From Picosynechococcus sp. PCC 7002 (GTDB taxonomy: Bacteria; Cyanobacteriota; Cyanobacteriia; Cyanobacteriales; MRBY01), in the NCBI RefSeq assembly GCF_963860125.1, contig NZ_CAWLFA010000001.1, positions 806,001 through 870,000 on the forward strand: a stretch of DNA of 64,000 bases, given 5' to 3'. This document shows positions 17,903-25,960 of this stretch, piece by piece. The notes beneath the pieces were generated by a model that saw only the letters and a list, made by a program, of their open reading frames with translations, searched no databases and was not told the origin of the DNA. The translations under genes were made by a program, and so were the position numbers. Numbering within the stretch: position 1 is the stretch's first letter; each line of letters starts with the position of its first letter.

Positions 17903-18961
17903 ATGAGAAAGTCTAATTTGTCCCTAAAAACTTTGGCGATCGCCACCCTATTAAGCAGTAGTCTTTTCGCTTGCGGTAGCCCAAACCAAAGCATCACCTC
18001 CCAGCCCGAAACCACAGCAGCCCAGACTCAATCCCAAGAGCCAGTTACCATCACCCTGGTTACCTATGCCGTCACCCGCAGCGCCTACGAAAAAATCATC
18101 CCGCTCTTCGTTGAACAATGGAAAGCAGAAACCGGACAAACCGTAACCATCGAGCAAAGCTATGGCGGATCTGGTTCCCAAACCCGTGCCGTCATCGATG
18201 GCTTGGAAGCAGATATTGTCGCCCTCGCCTTGGGATCTGATATCAACGCCATTGAAGAGGCTGGTCTCATTGACCCCGGCTGGGAAACAGAAGCCCCCCG
18301 TGACAGTGTGATTACTTCCTCTGTGATTGCGATCGTGCCCCGTGACCCCAATTTGAAAATTACACAGTGGACTGATCTTGCGGAAAACGACTTAGAAATT
18401 ATTACGGCCAACCCCAAAACATCCGGTGGTGCCCGCTGGAATTTCCTTGGTCTTTGGGGTGCCATCACTCAAACGGGTGGTACTGAAGCCGAAGCACGGG
18501 AATTTGTCACCAAAATCTATAAAAATGCGCCAATTCTGCCAAAAAATGCACGGGAATCTACCGATGTTTTTTACCAACAGGGACAGGGAGATATTCTGCT
18601 GAACTACGAGAATGAAGTTTATCTCGCCAACTTACAAGGGGAAAATCAACCCTACACCATCCTGACGGATTTCAATATCGCGATCGATAATCCCGTGACC
18701 GTTGTGGATAAAACCGTTGATGAACGCAATACGCGGGACGTGTCAGAGGCTTTTGTTGAGTTCCTCTTCACCCCTGAAGCTCAAGCTATTTTTGCAGAAG
18801 TTGGTTTCCGACCGACAGATCCTGATGTTGCGGCTCAAGTCGCGGATCAATATCCAGCGATTGAAAACCTAGCAACCATTGAAGACTTTGGTGGCTGGCG
18901 CGAAGCACAACCAAAATTCTTTGGTGATGGTGGCATCTTTGATCAAATTTTTCAACAGTAA
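17903..18961 (+). CDS. sbpA: sulfate ABC transporter, periplasmic sulfate-binding lipoprotein
   Basis: SbpA binds sulfate (or thiosulfate) and delivers it to CysT/CysW/CysA. The precursor has a hydrophobic leader with lipobox LFAC followed by G, so it should be membrane-tethered. Family landmarks include QSYGGSGSQTRAVIDGLEADIVAL, NPKTSGGARWNFL, TDVFYQQGQGDILLNYENE and EFLFTPEAQ. ATG 17903 (MRKSN) is preferred to an in-frame TTG 33 bp upstream because it gives a normal lipoprotein signal. It is the first gene of the operon. Confidence 0.95.
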   Translation: MRKSNLSLKTLAIATLLSSSLFACGSPNQSITSQPETTAAQTQSQEPVTITLVTYAVTRSAYEKIIPLFVEQWKAETGQTVTIEQSYGGSGSQTRAVIDGLEADIVALALGSDINAIEEAGLIDPGWETEAPRDSVITSSVIAIVPRDPNLKITQWTDLAENDLEIITANPKTSGGARWNFLGLWGAITQTGGTEAEAREFVTKIYKNAPILPKNARESTDVFYQQGQGDILLNYENEVYLANLQGENQPYTILTDFNIAIDNPVTVVDKTVDERNTRDVSEAFVEFLFTPEAQAIFAEVGFRPTDPDVAAQVADQYPAIENLATIEDFGGWREAQPKFFGDGGIFDQIFQQ

Positions 18962-19009
18962 TTAATTGAACATCAAGCTGAATTCTTGAATAGGAGAGGT
19001 ACAGCAATT

Positions 19010-19303
19010 ATGTCCCCTGAATCAGTCGAAAAAAATCCGGGCGATCGCCATACTCAAGTCAATATTCTGGTGCAAATCCCAAAGCAATACCAACAGGATC
19101 CAATCATCACCCAACTAGCCGTTAAATATAATATTCAAGTCAATATTTTGGCGGCGACTTTAGGTCGGGATAATACGGTCAGCGGTTGGTTTGATCTCCA
19201 AATTTCCGGCCCCCATCAAGCGGTTAAAGATGCGATCCTCTACCTAGAAGAGCAGAACATCGGTGTCTATCACAAAGAGCATCCAGAAACTGATGGTTGG
19301 TGA
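19010..19303 (+). CDS. NIL-domain protein within the sulfate-transport operon
   Basis: This is a 97-residue soluble protein. Residues about 20-90 match the NIL ferredoxin-fold domain seen at the C-terminus of methionine importer ATPases (VNILVQIPKQYQQDPIITQLAVKYNIQVNILAATLG...GWFDLQISG...AVKDAILYLEEQNIGV). In MetN this domain binds methionine and inhibits transport. A free-standing copy between sbpA and cysT could sense a sulfur metabolite and modulate the transporter; that is inference. AGGAGAGG lies 10 bases before the ATG. Confidence 0.85.
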   Translation: MSPESVEKNPGDRHTQVNILVQIPKQYQQDPIITQLAVKYNIQVNILAATLGRDNTVSGWFDLQISGPHQAVKDAILYLEEQNIGVYHKEHPETDGW

Positions 19304-19353
19304 AAATTTTTTAACTTCCTAGACACTCATCAGTAATTTTTGCTCTGTAAACC

Positions 19354-20211
19354 ATGAAAATTTTATCTCTGGCACAATCTCGAAGCTTTTTATCGATTAG
19401 ATCAATCCAGCTTCCTGCAAATACCATTCCTTGGTCAATTGTGATTAGTTACCTTGGTCTGATTTTGATTTTGCCGACCTTCGCCCTAATTCAAAAATCC
19501 CTGAGCTTAAGACCTGCCGAATACTTAGAGATTGCCTTATCTCCGGTGGCTTTATCTGCCTATGGCGTGACCTTTATTACGGCGATCGCCGCTGGGGCAA
19601 TTAATGGCGTATTGGGAACTATCGTTGCTTGGGTCTTAGTACGTTATGACTTCCCCCTCAAACGGGTCGTTGATGCCGCAATTGATATTCCCTTTGCCGT
19701 CCCCACGGCGGTTGCAGGTCTCGTCTTAGCAACGCTCTATAACGATCAAGGTTGGATTGGACAATTTTTTGCCCCCTTAGGGATCAAGATTGCCTACACC
19801 CGCATCGGCGTTTTTATCGCGATGTTATTTATTTCTCTGCCCTTTGTCGTACGAACCCTCCAGCCAGTATTGCGTGAACTGGAAGAAGAAACAGAACATG
19901 CGGCTTGGTCTTTGGGGGCGACGGAAAGCCAAACCTTTTGGCGTGTTATTTTCCCCCCCCTAATCCCGCCAATCTTAACCGGAGTTGCCCTCGGATTTTC
20001 ACGGGCTGTCGGGGAATATGGCTCCATTGTGCTTGTTTCATCGGGGATTCCTTTCAAAGATTTAATTGCCCCAGTGTTAATTTTCCAACGCCTAGAAGCT
20101 TTTGATTACGAAGGGGCGACGGTGATTGGCTCGGTGCTGTTAATTGTTTCTTTGCTGCTTCTATTCATTATCAATTTTCTACAGCAATGGGGAAGGCGTT
20201 ATGCAAACTAA
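19354..20211 (+). CDS. cysT: sulfate ABC transporter permease CysT
   Basis: This 285-residue inner-membrane protein forms half of the sulfate channel. It has about six membrane segments and the EAA loop contacting the ATPase (EEETEHAAWSLGATESQTFWRVIFPPLIPPILTG). DIPFAVPTAVAGLVLA is typical of CysT/CysU. It is the third gene of the operon, and its last 11 bp overlap the start of cysW, so the two are translationally coupled. Confidence 0.95.
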   Translation: MKILSLAQSRSFLSIRSIQLPANTIPWSIVISYLGLILILPTFALIQKSLSLRPAEYLEIALSPVALSAYGVTFITAIAAGAINGVLGTIVAWVLVRYDFPLKRVVDAAIDIPFAVPTAVAGLVLATLYNDQGWIGQFFAPLGIKIAYTRIGVFIAMLFISLPFVVRTLQPVLRELEEETEHAAWSLGATESQTFWRVIFPPLIPPILTGVALGFSRAVGEYGSIVLVSSGIPFKDLIAPVLIFQRLEAFDYEGATVIGSVLLIVSLLLLFIINFLQQWGRRYAN

Positions 20212-21025
20212 GCTTAAATCCTTTGAATTTAAACTCTCTTCCCAATGGCTAATTGGGATTACGCTTACTTATCTCGCTCTAATTCTTTTAATTCCTATTC
20301 TTGCCATTTTTTATGAAGCCTTTCATCAGGGAATAGGTGTTTTCATTGAATCACTCCAGGCCCGCGCTTTTATTCATGCAGTCAAATTGACGGTGATCAT
20401 TGCTTTAATTAGCGTGCCATTGAATACAATATTTGGTCTTTGTGCCGCTTGGGTATTGGCAAGAAAAAAATTTTGGGGGCGGACTCTGTTTCTCAGTGTG
20501 ATCGATCTTCCTTTTTCAATTTCCCCCGTCGTTGCTGGCTTGATGATTGTTTTGCTTTATGGGCAAAATGGTTGGCTAGGTGCTCTTTTTGAACAGGCAA
20601 ATATCAAGATCCTTTTTGCTTTGCCGGGCATGGTGATTGCCACACTTTTTGTAACGTTGCCATTTGTCGCCAGGGAAGTTATTCCTGTTTTAGAAGAAAT
20701 GGGACCAGATCAAGAAGAATCCGCTCGTACTCTTGGTGCTAGTGATTGGCAAATTTTTTGGCGGGTGACATTACCAAATATTCGTTGGGGATTACTCTAC
20801 GGCGTTTTGCTGACAAATGCCCGGGCGATGGGAGAATTTGGGGCTGTTTCAGTGGTTTCCGGGAGTATCCTCGGCAAAACATCAACATTACCAATTCTTG
20901 TAGAACAGGAACATAATAATTATGCGACAGAATCAGCTTTCGCGGCGGCTGTTGTTTTAGCTTTGCTTGCCTTGGTGACACTGGTGCTGAAAGAGATCTT
21001 AGAACAGAATACCCACTCCACTTAA
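20201..21025 (+). CDS. cysW: sulfate ABC transporter permease CysW
   Basis: This is the second membrane subunit of the sulfate importer (274 residues). Six membrane spans and the EAA loop EEMGPDQEESARTLGASDWQIFWRVTLPNIRWGLLYG are evident. DLPFSISPVVAGLMIVLLYG and the C-terminal NNYATESAFAAAVVLALLALVTL fit CysW. The start MQTKL overlaps the cysT stop; a longer frame starting inside cysT is rejected because of this standard coupling. Confidence 0.94.
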   Translation: MQTKLKSFEFKLSSQWLIGITLTYLALILLIPILAIFYEAFHQGIGVFIESLQARAFIHAVKLTVIIALISVPLNTIFGLCAAWVLARKKFWGRTLFLSVIDLPFSISPVVAGLMIVLLYGQNGWLGALFEQANIKILFALPGMVIATLFVTLPFVAREVIPVLEEMGPDQEESARTLGASDWQIFWRVTLPNIRWGLLYGVLLTNARAMGEFGAVSVVSGSILGKTSTLPILVEQEHNNYATESAFAAAVVLALLALVTLVLKEILEQNTHST

Positions 21026-21102
21026 TGGCAATTTAGATCATAATTTATTTCACTAAATCTCGCCCCCCTTATCACTAATACACCCCTTATTACTATAGAA
21101 AA

Positions 21103-22149
21103 ATGAGTATTTTTGTTGATTCGGTTTATAAAAATTTTGGTACTTTTCAGGCTTTAGAGAATATTAATTTAGAAGTCAAAGAAGGAAGCTTGGTTGCCTT
21201 ATTGGGACCCTCTGGTTCTGGGAAATCAACCCTCCTACGGGCGATCGCCGGACTAGAAACCCCTGATCATGGACAAGTGATTATCAACGGTCAAGATGCG
21301 ACCCATGTAGATATTCGGCGGCGGAATATTGGTTTTGTATTTCAGCACTATGCCCTGTTTAAACACCTAACCATCCGCCAAAATGTTGCCTTTGGGCTTG
21401 AGATCCGCAAAAAACCAAAGCATCTGATCCGCCAGCGGGTCGAAGAACTGTTAGATTTGGTTCAACTGCAAGGTTTAGGCGATCGCTACCCTTCCCAGTT
21501 ATCCGGCGGTCAACGCCAACGGGTCGCCTTAGCCCGTGCCCTAGCGGTACAGCCCCAGGTTTTACTGCTTGATGAACCTTTCGGTGCCCTAGACGCAAAA
21601 GTCAGAAAAGAACTCCGAGCTTGGCTGCGTCGCCTTCATGAAGAAGTTCATGTCACAAGTATTTTTGTCACCCATGATCAAGAAGAAGCCATGGAAGTAG
21701 CAGACGAAATCGTCGTGATGAACCACGGGCGCATTGAACAGGTCGGCAGCCCTGCGGAAATTTATGACCACCCTGCGACTCCGTTTGTGATGAACTTCAT
21801 CGGGGAAGTGAATGTTTTACCCAGTCATCACTCCTTGATCCGTAATCACCCGGACACAACCCCCCATCACGCGACCCATGCTGTATTTGTTCGTCCCCAT
21901 GATCTAGATTTACAAATCGATGGTGATCCGACTGCTTTGCCCGGTACAGTCAAGCGAATCATTTACCGAGGCTCCGATGTTCAAGTGGAGGTACTAACGG
22001 CAGATCAAGAAATTATCATGGCTCACCTTAGTCGAGAAAAACTTGCCCAATTACAAGTTGAAGTTGGCCAAACCGTTTATCTCAGGCCAAAACAGGCAAA
22101 AGTCTTTGCGGTCAATGCGGAGTCCCAACCCGTGCTGAGGCAATCTTAA
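21103..22149 (+). CDS. cysA: sulfate ABC transporter ATP-binding protein CysA
   Basis: This is the ATPase of the sulfate importer (348 residues). Walker A is GPSGSGKST (about 35-43), the signature LSGGQRQR lies near residue 130, Walker B is VLLLDEPFGALD, and the switch histidine is in IFVTHDQEEAMEVADE. A TOBE-like regulatory tail (about 240-345) contains HAVFVRPHDLDLQ and RIIYRGSDVQVEVLT, as in CysA. It is the last gene of the sbpA operon. Confidence 0.95.
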   Translation: MSIFVDSVYKNFGTFQALENINLEVKEGSLVALLGPSGSGKSTLLRAIAGLETPDHGQVIINGQDATHVDIRRRNIGFVFQHYALFKHLTIRQNVAFGLEIRKKPKHLIRQRVEELLDLVQLQGLGDRYPSQLSGGQRQRVALARALAVQPQVLLLDEPFGALDAKVRKELRAWLRRLHEEVHVTSIFVTHDQEEAMEVADEIVVMNHGRIEQVGSPAEIYDHPATPFVMNFIGEVNVLPSHHSLIRNHPDTTPHHATHAVFVRPHDLDLQIDGDPTALPGTVKRIIYRGSDVQVEVLTADQEIIMAHLSREKLAQLQVEVGQTVYLRPKQAKVFAVNAESQPVLRQS

Positions 22150-22285
22150 TGTCCCGGTTTGAGGAAACTTAGGCCATGGCAAAACCTCACCCAGGGGCGA
22201 TTGATGACTCGGTTACATCGAGCTTTTCGACTAGAATCAGAAGGAAACGCCTGTAGCTTCTGAATCTAATACGTTTGTAATTTCC

Positions 22286-23080
22286 ATGGCAAAATCTGTC
22301 CAAGCTCCCAAAGTGCCAGAAATCATCACAGAGTTAACCGAAAACAATTTTTTCTTTCGGGGAATGGATCCAGATGCACTGCAAAATTGGCTTGATCCAG
22401 CAGAATTAATCACTGAGAAACTCTATTCCAGTCGGCCGATCTATACAGCTTTTCGCCCGAACCACAATTTGGAATTTCTCTACGTGTTACTTGCGGGGGG
22501 GCCAGTGATTGTGCGGAGTACGCCCCTCGACCGCATTCTAGCGATCACCTATACGGGCAGTTGTTTTGGGATGCGCAATCTTCCCGTTGGGTTTGGGCAG
22601 GTGAGTCGGAGTTTTCCCAGTTTGGTGGAAGCCTACAAAACTACCGATGTGCTGAAAATTCCGGTAGCAACGGTACAACGGATCTATGACCAGAGTGCTG
22701 ATTTTCGCGATCGCTATAACCTGAGTTTCGAGTTACGGGAAAAATTCCAGTACCATCTGCTGAACTGTAGTACCTACCCACCCCAGGCCGTCGCTTCCCT
22801 GCTGCGGGCTTTGATTTACCAAGAGCGATCGCTGGCCAATCAACCCCAGAGTAATGGCGTTTTTAGCTTTGATCTCCCCGTAGATATCATTGCCCATGCC
22901 TGCCAGTTAAATCACCGCACTGTGGAACAGGTGTTGAAGGGGATGACGAAGGTGGAACTGATCAAGACAGAAAAATCCGCTGAGGGACAAGGGGATCTGA
23001 TCCATGTGCTGAATCCAGAAGGCCTCAAGGAAGTCTATAGTGCGACCCGGGATAAAGTGGCTTGGTGGCCATTGCGCTAG
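22286..23080 (+). CDS. Crp/Fnr-family regulator, CysR-like candidate
   Basis: This 264-residue protein has a degenerate cyclic-nucleotide-binding beta roll (about 25-150; LEFLYVLLAGGPVIVRSTPLDRILAITYTGSCFGM). A C-terminal winged helix (about 170-245) has the recognition region VDIIAHACQLNHRTVEQVLKGMTKVELIKTEK. The cAMP-binding arginine motif is not seen, so another or no ligand is likely. It lies 136 bp after cysA. In Synechococcus 7942 a Crp-type activator, CysR, is encoded in the sulfate-transport cluster, so a sulfur-regulatory role is a reasonable guess, not a demonstration. Confidence 0.75.
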   Translation: MAKSVQAPKVPEIITELTENNFFFRGMDPDALQNWLDPAELITEKLYSSRPIYTAFRPNHNLEFLYVLLAGGPVIVRSTPLDRILAITYTGSCFGMRNLPVGFGQVSRSFPSLVEAYKTTDVLKIPVATVQRIYDQSADFRDRYNLSFELREKFQYHLLNCSTYPPQAVASLLRALIYQERSLANQPQSNGVFSFDLPVDIIAHACQLNHRTVEQVLKGMTKVELIKTEKSAEGQGDLIHVLNPEGLKEVYSATRDKVAWWPLR

Positions 23081-23313
23081 GCGAGGGAGTCAACCATTGG
23101 GGCGATCGCCTAATCACCATTGAAAATCATCTATTTAGCCACCTAAAAATGAAAGGAATCTTACGATTTGCGGCGGCAAGCTACCCCCCCATTGTCGAGA
23201 TTTGTTAAACTGCTGTAAACACAAATGTGCTGGAAAGTTAAGGGCAAAATTCCGTATATTGTCCCCCGCCAAATTGGTCAACTTTCCCACCATGCCAATG
23301 AGGAAGCGCACCC

Positions 23314-23526
23314 ATGAACATGGAGACATTAGAATTCATCATTTATCCTGATGGCCGTGTCCAAGAAAAGGTCACAGGCATTGTCGGGTCTTCATGCCAA
23401 GAAGTGACCGCTGCGATCGAAGAGCAACTGGGCGTTGTTCTCTCCCAAGAACAAACCTCGGAATATTTTGCCCAACCGGTAAGCCAAACTGCAACGACGA
23501 CGAACCCCGTCCAAAGCAATTGGTGA
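23314..23526 (+). CDS. DUF2997 small protein
   Basis: This 70-residue soluble protein has the DUF2997 pattern: ETLEFIIYPDGRVQEKVTGIVGSSC then AAIEEQLGVVLSQEQTSEYF, ending in a Thr/Gln-rich tail. AGGAAG precedes the ATG. It heads a three-gene run with ycf35 and a ferredoxin, an arrangement I recall as recurrent in cyanobacteria. The function is unknown. The short interval to ycf35 (40 bp) suggests one transcript. Confidence 0.8.
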   Translation: MNMETLEFIIYPDGRVQEKVTGIVGSSCQEVTAAIEEQLGVVLSQEQTSEYFAQPVSQTATTTNPVQSNW

Positions 23527-23566
23527 TTTTTTTTGCAAACCTCTATAAATAGCCCCGTTAAATCCT

Positions 23567-23950
23567 ATGTCTCATTTCAGCAATATCAAAACCAAAATCC
23601 GTAATTTGACTTCCCTCAAGTCTGCCCTCAAGGACATGGACATTGAGTGGAAAGAAGGCCCCAGTGCTGTGCGGGGTTATAAAGGCGATCGCCGCACCGC
23701 TGAAGTTGTCATCCAACAGAACAATGACTACGATATCGGCTTTAGCTGGAATGGCCATGAATACGAACTCGTCGCTGACTTGCAATATTGGCAGCAACCC
23801 CTAACCGTTGATGGCTTCCTCCAACGTCTCACCCAGGGCTATGCTTACCACACCATCCTAAATGAAACCAACAAACAAGGCTTCCAAGTCAGTGAACAGC
23901 AGAAAAACGAAGATGGCTCGATTCGCCTCGTCGTCCAACGCTGGAGCTAA
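23567..23950 (+). CDS. ycf35: Ycf35 (DUF1257) protein
   Basis: This 127-residue protein of the DUF1257 family is also encoded in red-algal plastids as ycf35. Family features include the start MSHFSNIKTKIRNLTSLKSALKD, the middle GYKGDRRTAEVVI and YDIGFSWNGHEYELVADLQYW, and LQRLTQGYAYHTI. No membrane segment or cofactor motif is seen. Retention in plastid genomes and the link to a ferredoxin point to redox or photosynthetic metabolism, but no biochemical role is known to me. Confidence 0.92.
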   Translation: MSHFSNIKTKIRNLTSLKSALKDMDIEWKEGPSAVRGYKGDRRTAEVVIQQNNDYDIGFSWNGHEYELVADLQYWQQPLTVDGFLQRLTQGYAYHTILNETNKQGFQVSEQQKNEDGSIRLVVQRWS

Positions 23951-23953
23951 TGT

Positions 23954-24379
23954 ATGACCTTTGAAAATTCCCCCCAGCGGTCTGGTTTTGAGCCGGAGTT
24001 GGGGGGCTTTTTAAGAAATGACACGGAACGGTCTGGGTTTGAACCGGAACTAGGTGGCCTGCTGCGCCAAAAAGGGGTGTATGTGGATGAAACCACCTGC
24101 ATCGGCTGCAAACATTGCGCCCACACGGCCCCCAACACCTTTTATATCGAAGAAGAACATGGTCGGGCCCGGGCCTATCGCCAGGATGGAGATGCTGAGG
24201 AAATTGTCCAAGAGGCGATTGATACCTGTCCGGTAGACTGCATCCATTGGCTAGATTACACGGAACTAAAGGCCAAAGAAGCAGCCAGGAAAAACCAGGT
24301 GATTCGGCCCCTCGGTTTTCCCCAGGATGGGGCGGGTCAGGCGATCGCCCGCAAACCTAAACCCTCCCGGAAACCCTAA
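23954..24379 (+). CDS. 4Fe-4S ferredoxin with duplicated N-terminal motif
   Basis: This 141-residue protein has a cluster-binding CIGCKHCAHTAPNTF (about 51-65) plus a distal CPVDCIHW (about 90), a mono-cluster layout with four usable cysteines (CxxCxxC...C). The N-terminus repeats SGFEPELGG twice (about residues 9-17 and 26-34). This tandem motif belongs to the cyanobacterial family and is not explained by iron-sulfur binding. The C-terminus is basic. The start codon lies 4 bp after the ycf35 stop, so coupling with Ycf35 is likely. Confidence 0.9.
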   Translation: MTFENSPQRSGFEPELGGFLRNDTERSGFEPELGGLLRQKGVYVDETTCIGCKHCAHTAPNTFYIEEEHGRARAYRQDGDAEEIVQEAIDTCPVDCIHWLDYTELKAKEAARKNQVIRPLGFPQDGAGQAIARKPKPSRKP

Positions 24380-24400
24380 GCATTTAAAATTTTGCTTGGC

Positions 24401-24895
24401 TTATGGGTCTTCTGTAGCGGTGACAGCTTGATATTTGGCTTGGCAATAATCATTAAGGGCTTGGCCGATGGTTTGTTCTTCGGTGCCTGCGGTCTGGCTC
24501 AGGGATTGGGCAGTTTGGGCCGCTTCTAGGTCTTTGTTCTGGCGCGCTTTTACCATGGCATAGGTGGCTTCGGCCTGACGTTGGTAAATATCGCTAATTT
24601 GCGTTTGGTAGGTTTTCATCTGGCTATCCCGTAAGCGCAGTTGGGCGATCGCCTCGGCCCCCATTTTCAGGGCATCGGCCGCCTGGAGCCAACGCTCAAA
24701 ATTAAAAGTTTGGGGAGCTTCTGCCGTTGGTTCGTTCTGGACAAGAGTCTGGGCTTCCGTGACGGTGCTTTGGATTTGCGCCAAAAGTTTTTGACAGTCG
24801 TAGAGGGCCGGGTCAATCCTTTGGCAAGCGCCAAGGCTCAAAAGACTGGTGCAACCGATGAGAGAAATCAGACGAAAGGGCGAGAACAAGGACAT
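24401..24895 (-). CDS. putative lipoprotein, unknown function
   Basis: This 164-residue protein has a lipoprotein signal ending in the lipobox LGAC (cysteine near residue 24), then a helical, Gln/Ala-rich body likely to form a coiled coil (ADALKMGAEAIAQLRLRDSQMK and following). No catalytic motif is visible. It is convergent with the ferredoxin gene and otherwise isolated. I do not recognise a family. Confidence 0.65.
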   Translation of the reverse strand: MSLFSPFRLISLIGCTSLLSLGACQRIDPALYDCQKLLAQIQSTVTEAQTLVQNEPTAEAPQTFNFERWLQAADALKMGAEAIAQLRLRDSQMKTYQTQISDIYQRQAEATYAMVKARQNKDLEAAQTAQSLSQTAGTEEQTIGQALNDYCQAKYQAVTATEDP

Positions 24896-24991
24896 TACAG
24901 ACGAACACTCAACATCGGCAGTGTAGCGAATTTTTTAGAACATTAGACAATCAGATCAATCCGGAGATATTTTTTCAGGAATAAACGAAAG

Positions 24992-25660
24992 ATGGCGTTA
25001 ACAAGAATTTTAGAACCGGAAGTGATGGACGATCCCGCCGAGGCGATCGCCTACGATGCGATGGACTTTCGGGCGGTGAATCAAGATTTTGCGGATCTCG
25101 TGGTTACGACTTACTCCCAAGAAACCGCTTTCGTTTTAGATTTGGGCACAGGGACAGCACAAATTCCGATTTTGTTAGGGCAACAGCGCCCCCAATGGCA
25201 GATTAAAGGCACCGATTTAGCGCAGTCGATGCTCGCCCTAGGACAAAAAAACGTTGTGGCCGCAGGTTTAACAGCACAAATCGAGTTGGTTTATGCCGAT
25301 GCGAAAAATTTGCCCTGGCCCGACCAAAGCTTTGATGTGATTATTTCCAATAGCCTGATTCACCATTTACCTGATCCGTTGCCCTGTTTTCAGGAAATGC
25401 GCCGTCTCCTCAAACCCCAGGGAAACATTATCGTGCGGGATTTATTTCGTCCCGATAGCACCGCCGCCATTGACCAGATCGTTGCTGCTGCCGAGGGGCC
25501 AGGTTTTGATGCGCGTCAACGTCAATTATTCTGGGATTCGCTCCATGCGGCGTTTACGGTGCCTGAAATTGAGGCGATCGCCACCGAAGCGGGCTTAACC
25601 AAGGCCCAAGTTTATCAATCTTCAGAACGCCATTGGACGCTGATTTTTCCCCAGCCTTAA
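24992..25660 (+). CDS. class I SAM-dependent methyltransferase
   Basis: This 222-residue Rossmann-fold methyltransferase has SAM motif I FVLDLGTGTAQIPI (about 46-59), a following acidic turn in IKGTDLAQSM, motif II NLPWPDQSFDVIISNSLIHHL (about 105-125) and LLKPQGNIIVRDLFRP. The substrate is unknown; the type is the Methyltransf_11/25 small-molecule group. It ends about 45 bp before the zinc-ribbon mini-gene, so the two could be co-transcribed. Confidence 0.85.
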   Translation: MALTRILEPEVMDDPAEAIAYDAMDFRAVNQDFADLVVTTYSQETAFVLDLGTGTAQIPILLGQQRPQWQIKGTDLAQSMLALGQKNVVAAGLTAQIELVYADAKNLPWPDQSFDVIISNSLIHHLPDPLPCFQEMRRLLKPQGNIIVRDLFRPDSTAAIDQIVAAAEGPGFDARQRQLFWDSLHAAFTVPEIEAIATEAGLTKAQVYQSSERHWTLIFPQP

Positions 25661-25705
25661 CGCCATGCAACAAAGAATAAATTTTTTAGCCTCAGTTCTG
25701 AAGTC

Positions 25706-25885
25706 ATGCGTATTCGAGAGAAAAACTGTGATTATTGCCAAACTATTGCGGCAGTTCGTTACCGAATTCAATATGATGCGAGTGAGCAGTGGGTGTTGGT
25801 TTGCCCTGATTGTCGGCGCGAGTTAGCAACCAATAATCCTAACTATTGCTACGGCGGCACCTGGAAGGCGAAAAAACGTAAATAG
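25706..25885 (+). CDS. 59-residue zinc-ribbon-like protein
   Basis: This short frame encodes a compact basic protein with two cysteine pairs, CDYC (8-11) and CPDC (33-36), spaced as in a treble-clef or zinc ribbon. It then has YCYGGTW and a basic tail ending KAKKRK. The regular CxxC pair spacing and basic end support a real gene that would bind zinc and possibly RNA or DNA. No strong Shine-Dalgarno is evident. It lies between the methyltransferase and the DUF3352 gene on the same strand. Confidence 0.65.
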   Translation: MRIREKNCDYCQTIAAVRYRIQYDASEQWVLVCPDCRRELATNNPNYCYGGTWKAKKRK

Positions 25886-25960
25886 ACCTTTTCGCGGTCG
25901 GGAATTTTCGATCCTCCCAGCACAATGGGATAATGAATGCCGTGCGTTTCTAGGCAGCCC

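Noticed and set aside
23149..23208. A 19-codon frame starting MKGILRFAAASYP, considered as a tiny photosynthetic subunit such as PetL.
   Set aside because: The sequence lacks a continuous hydrophobic span and does not match PetL, PetN or other small subunits; no ribosome site is seen.
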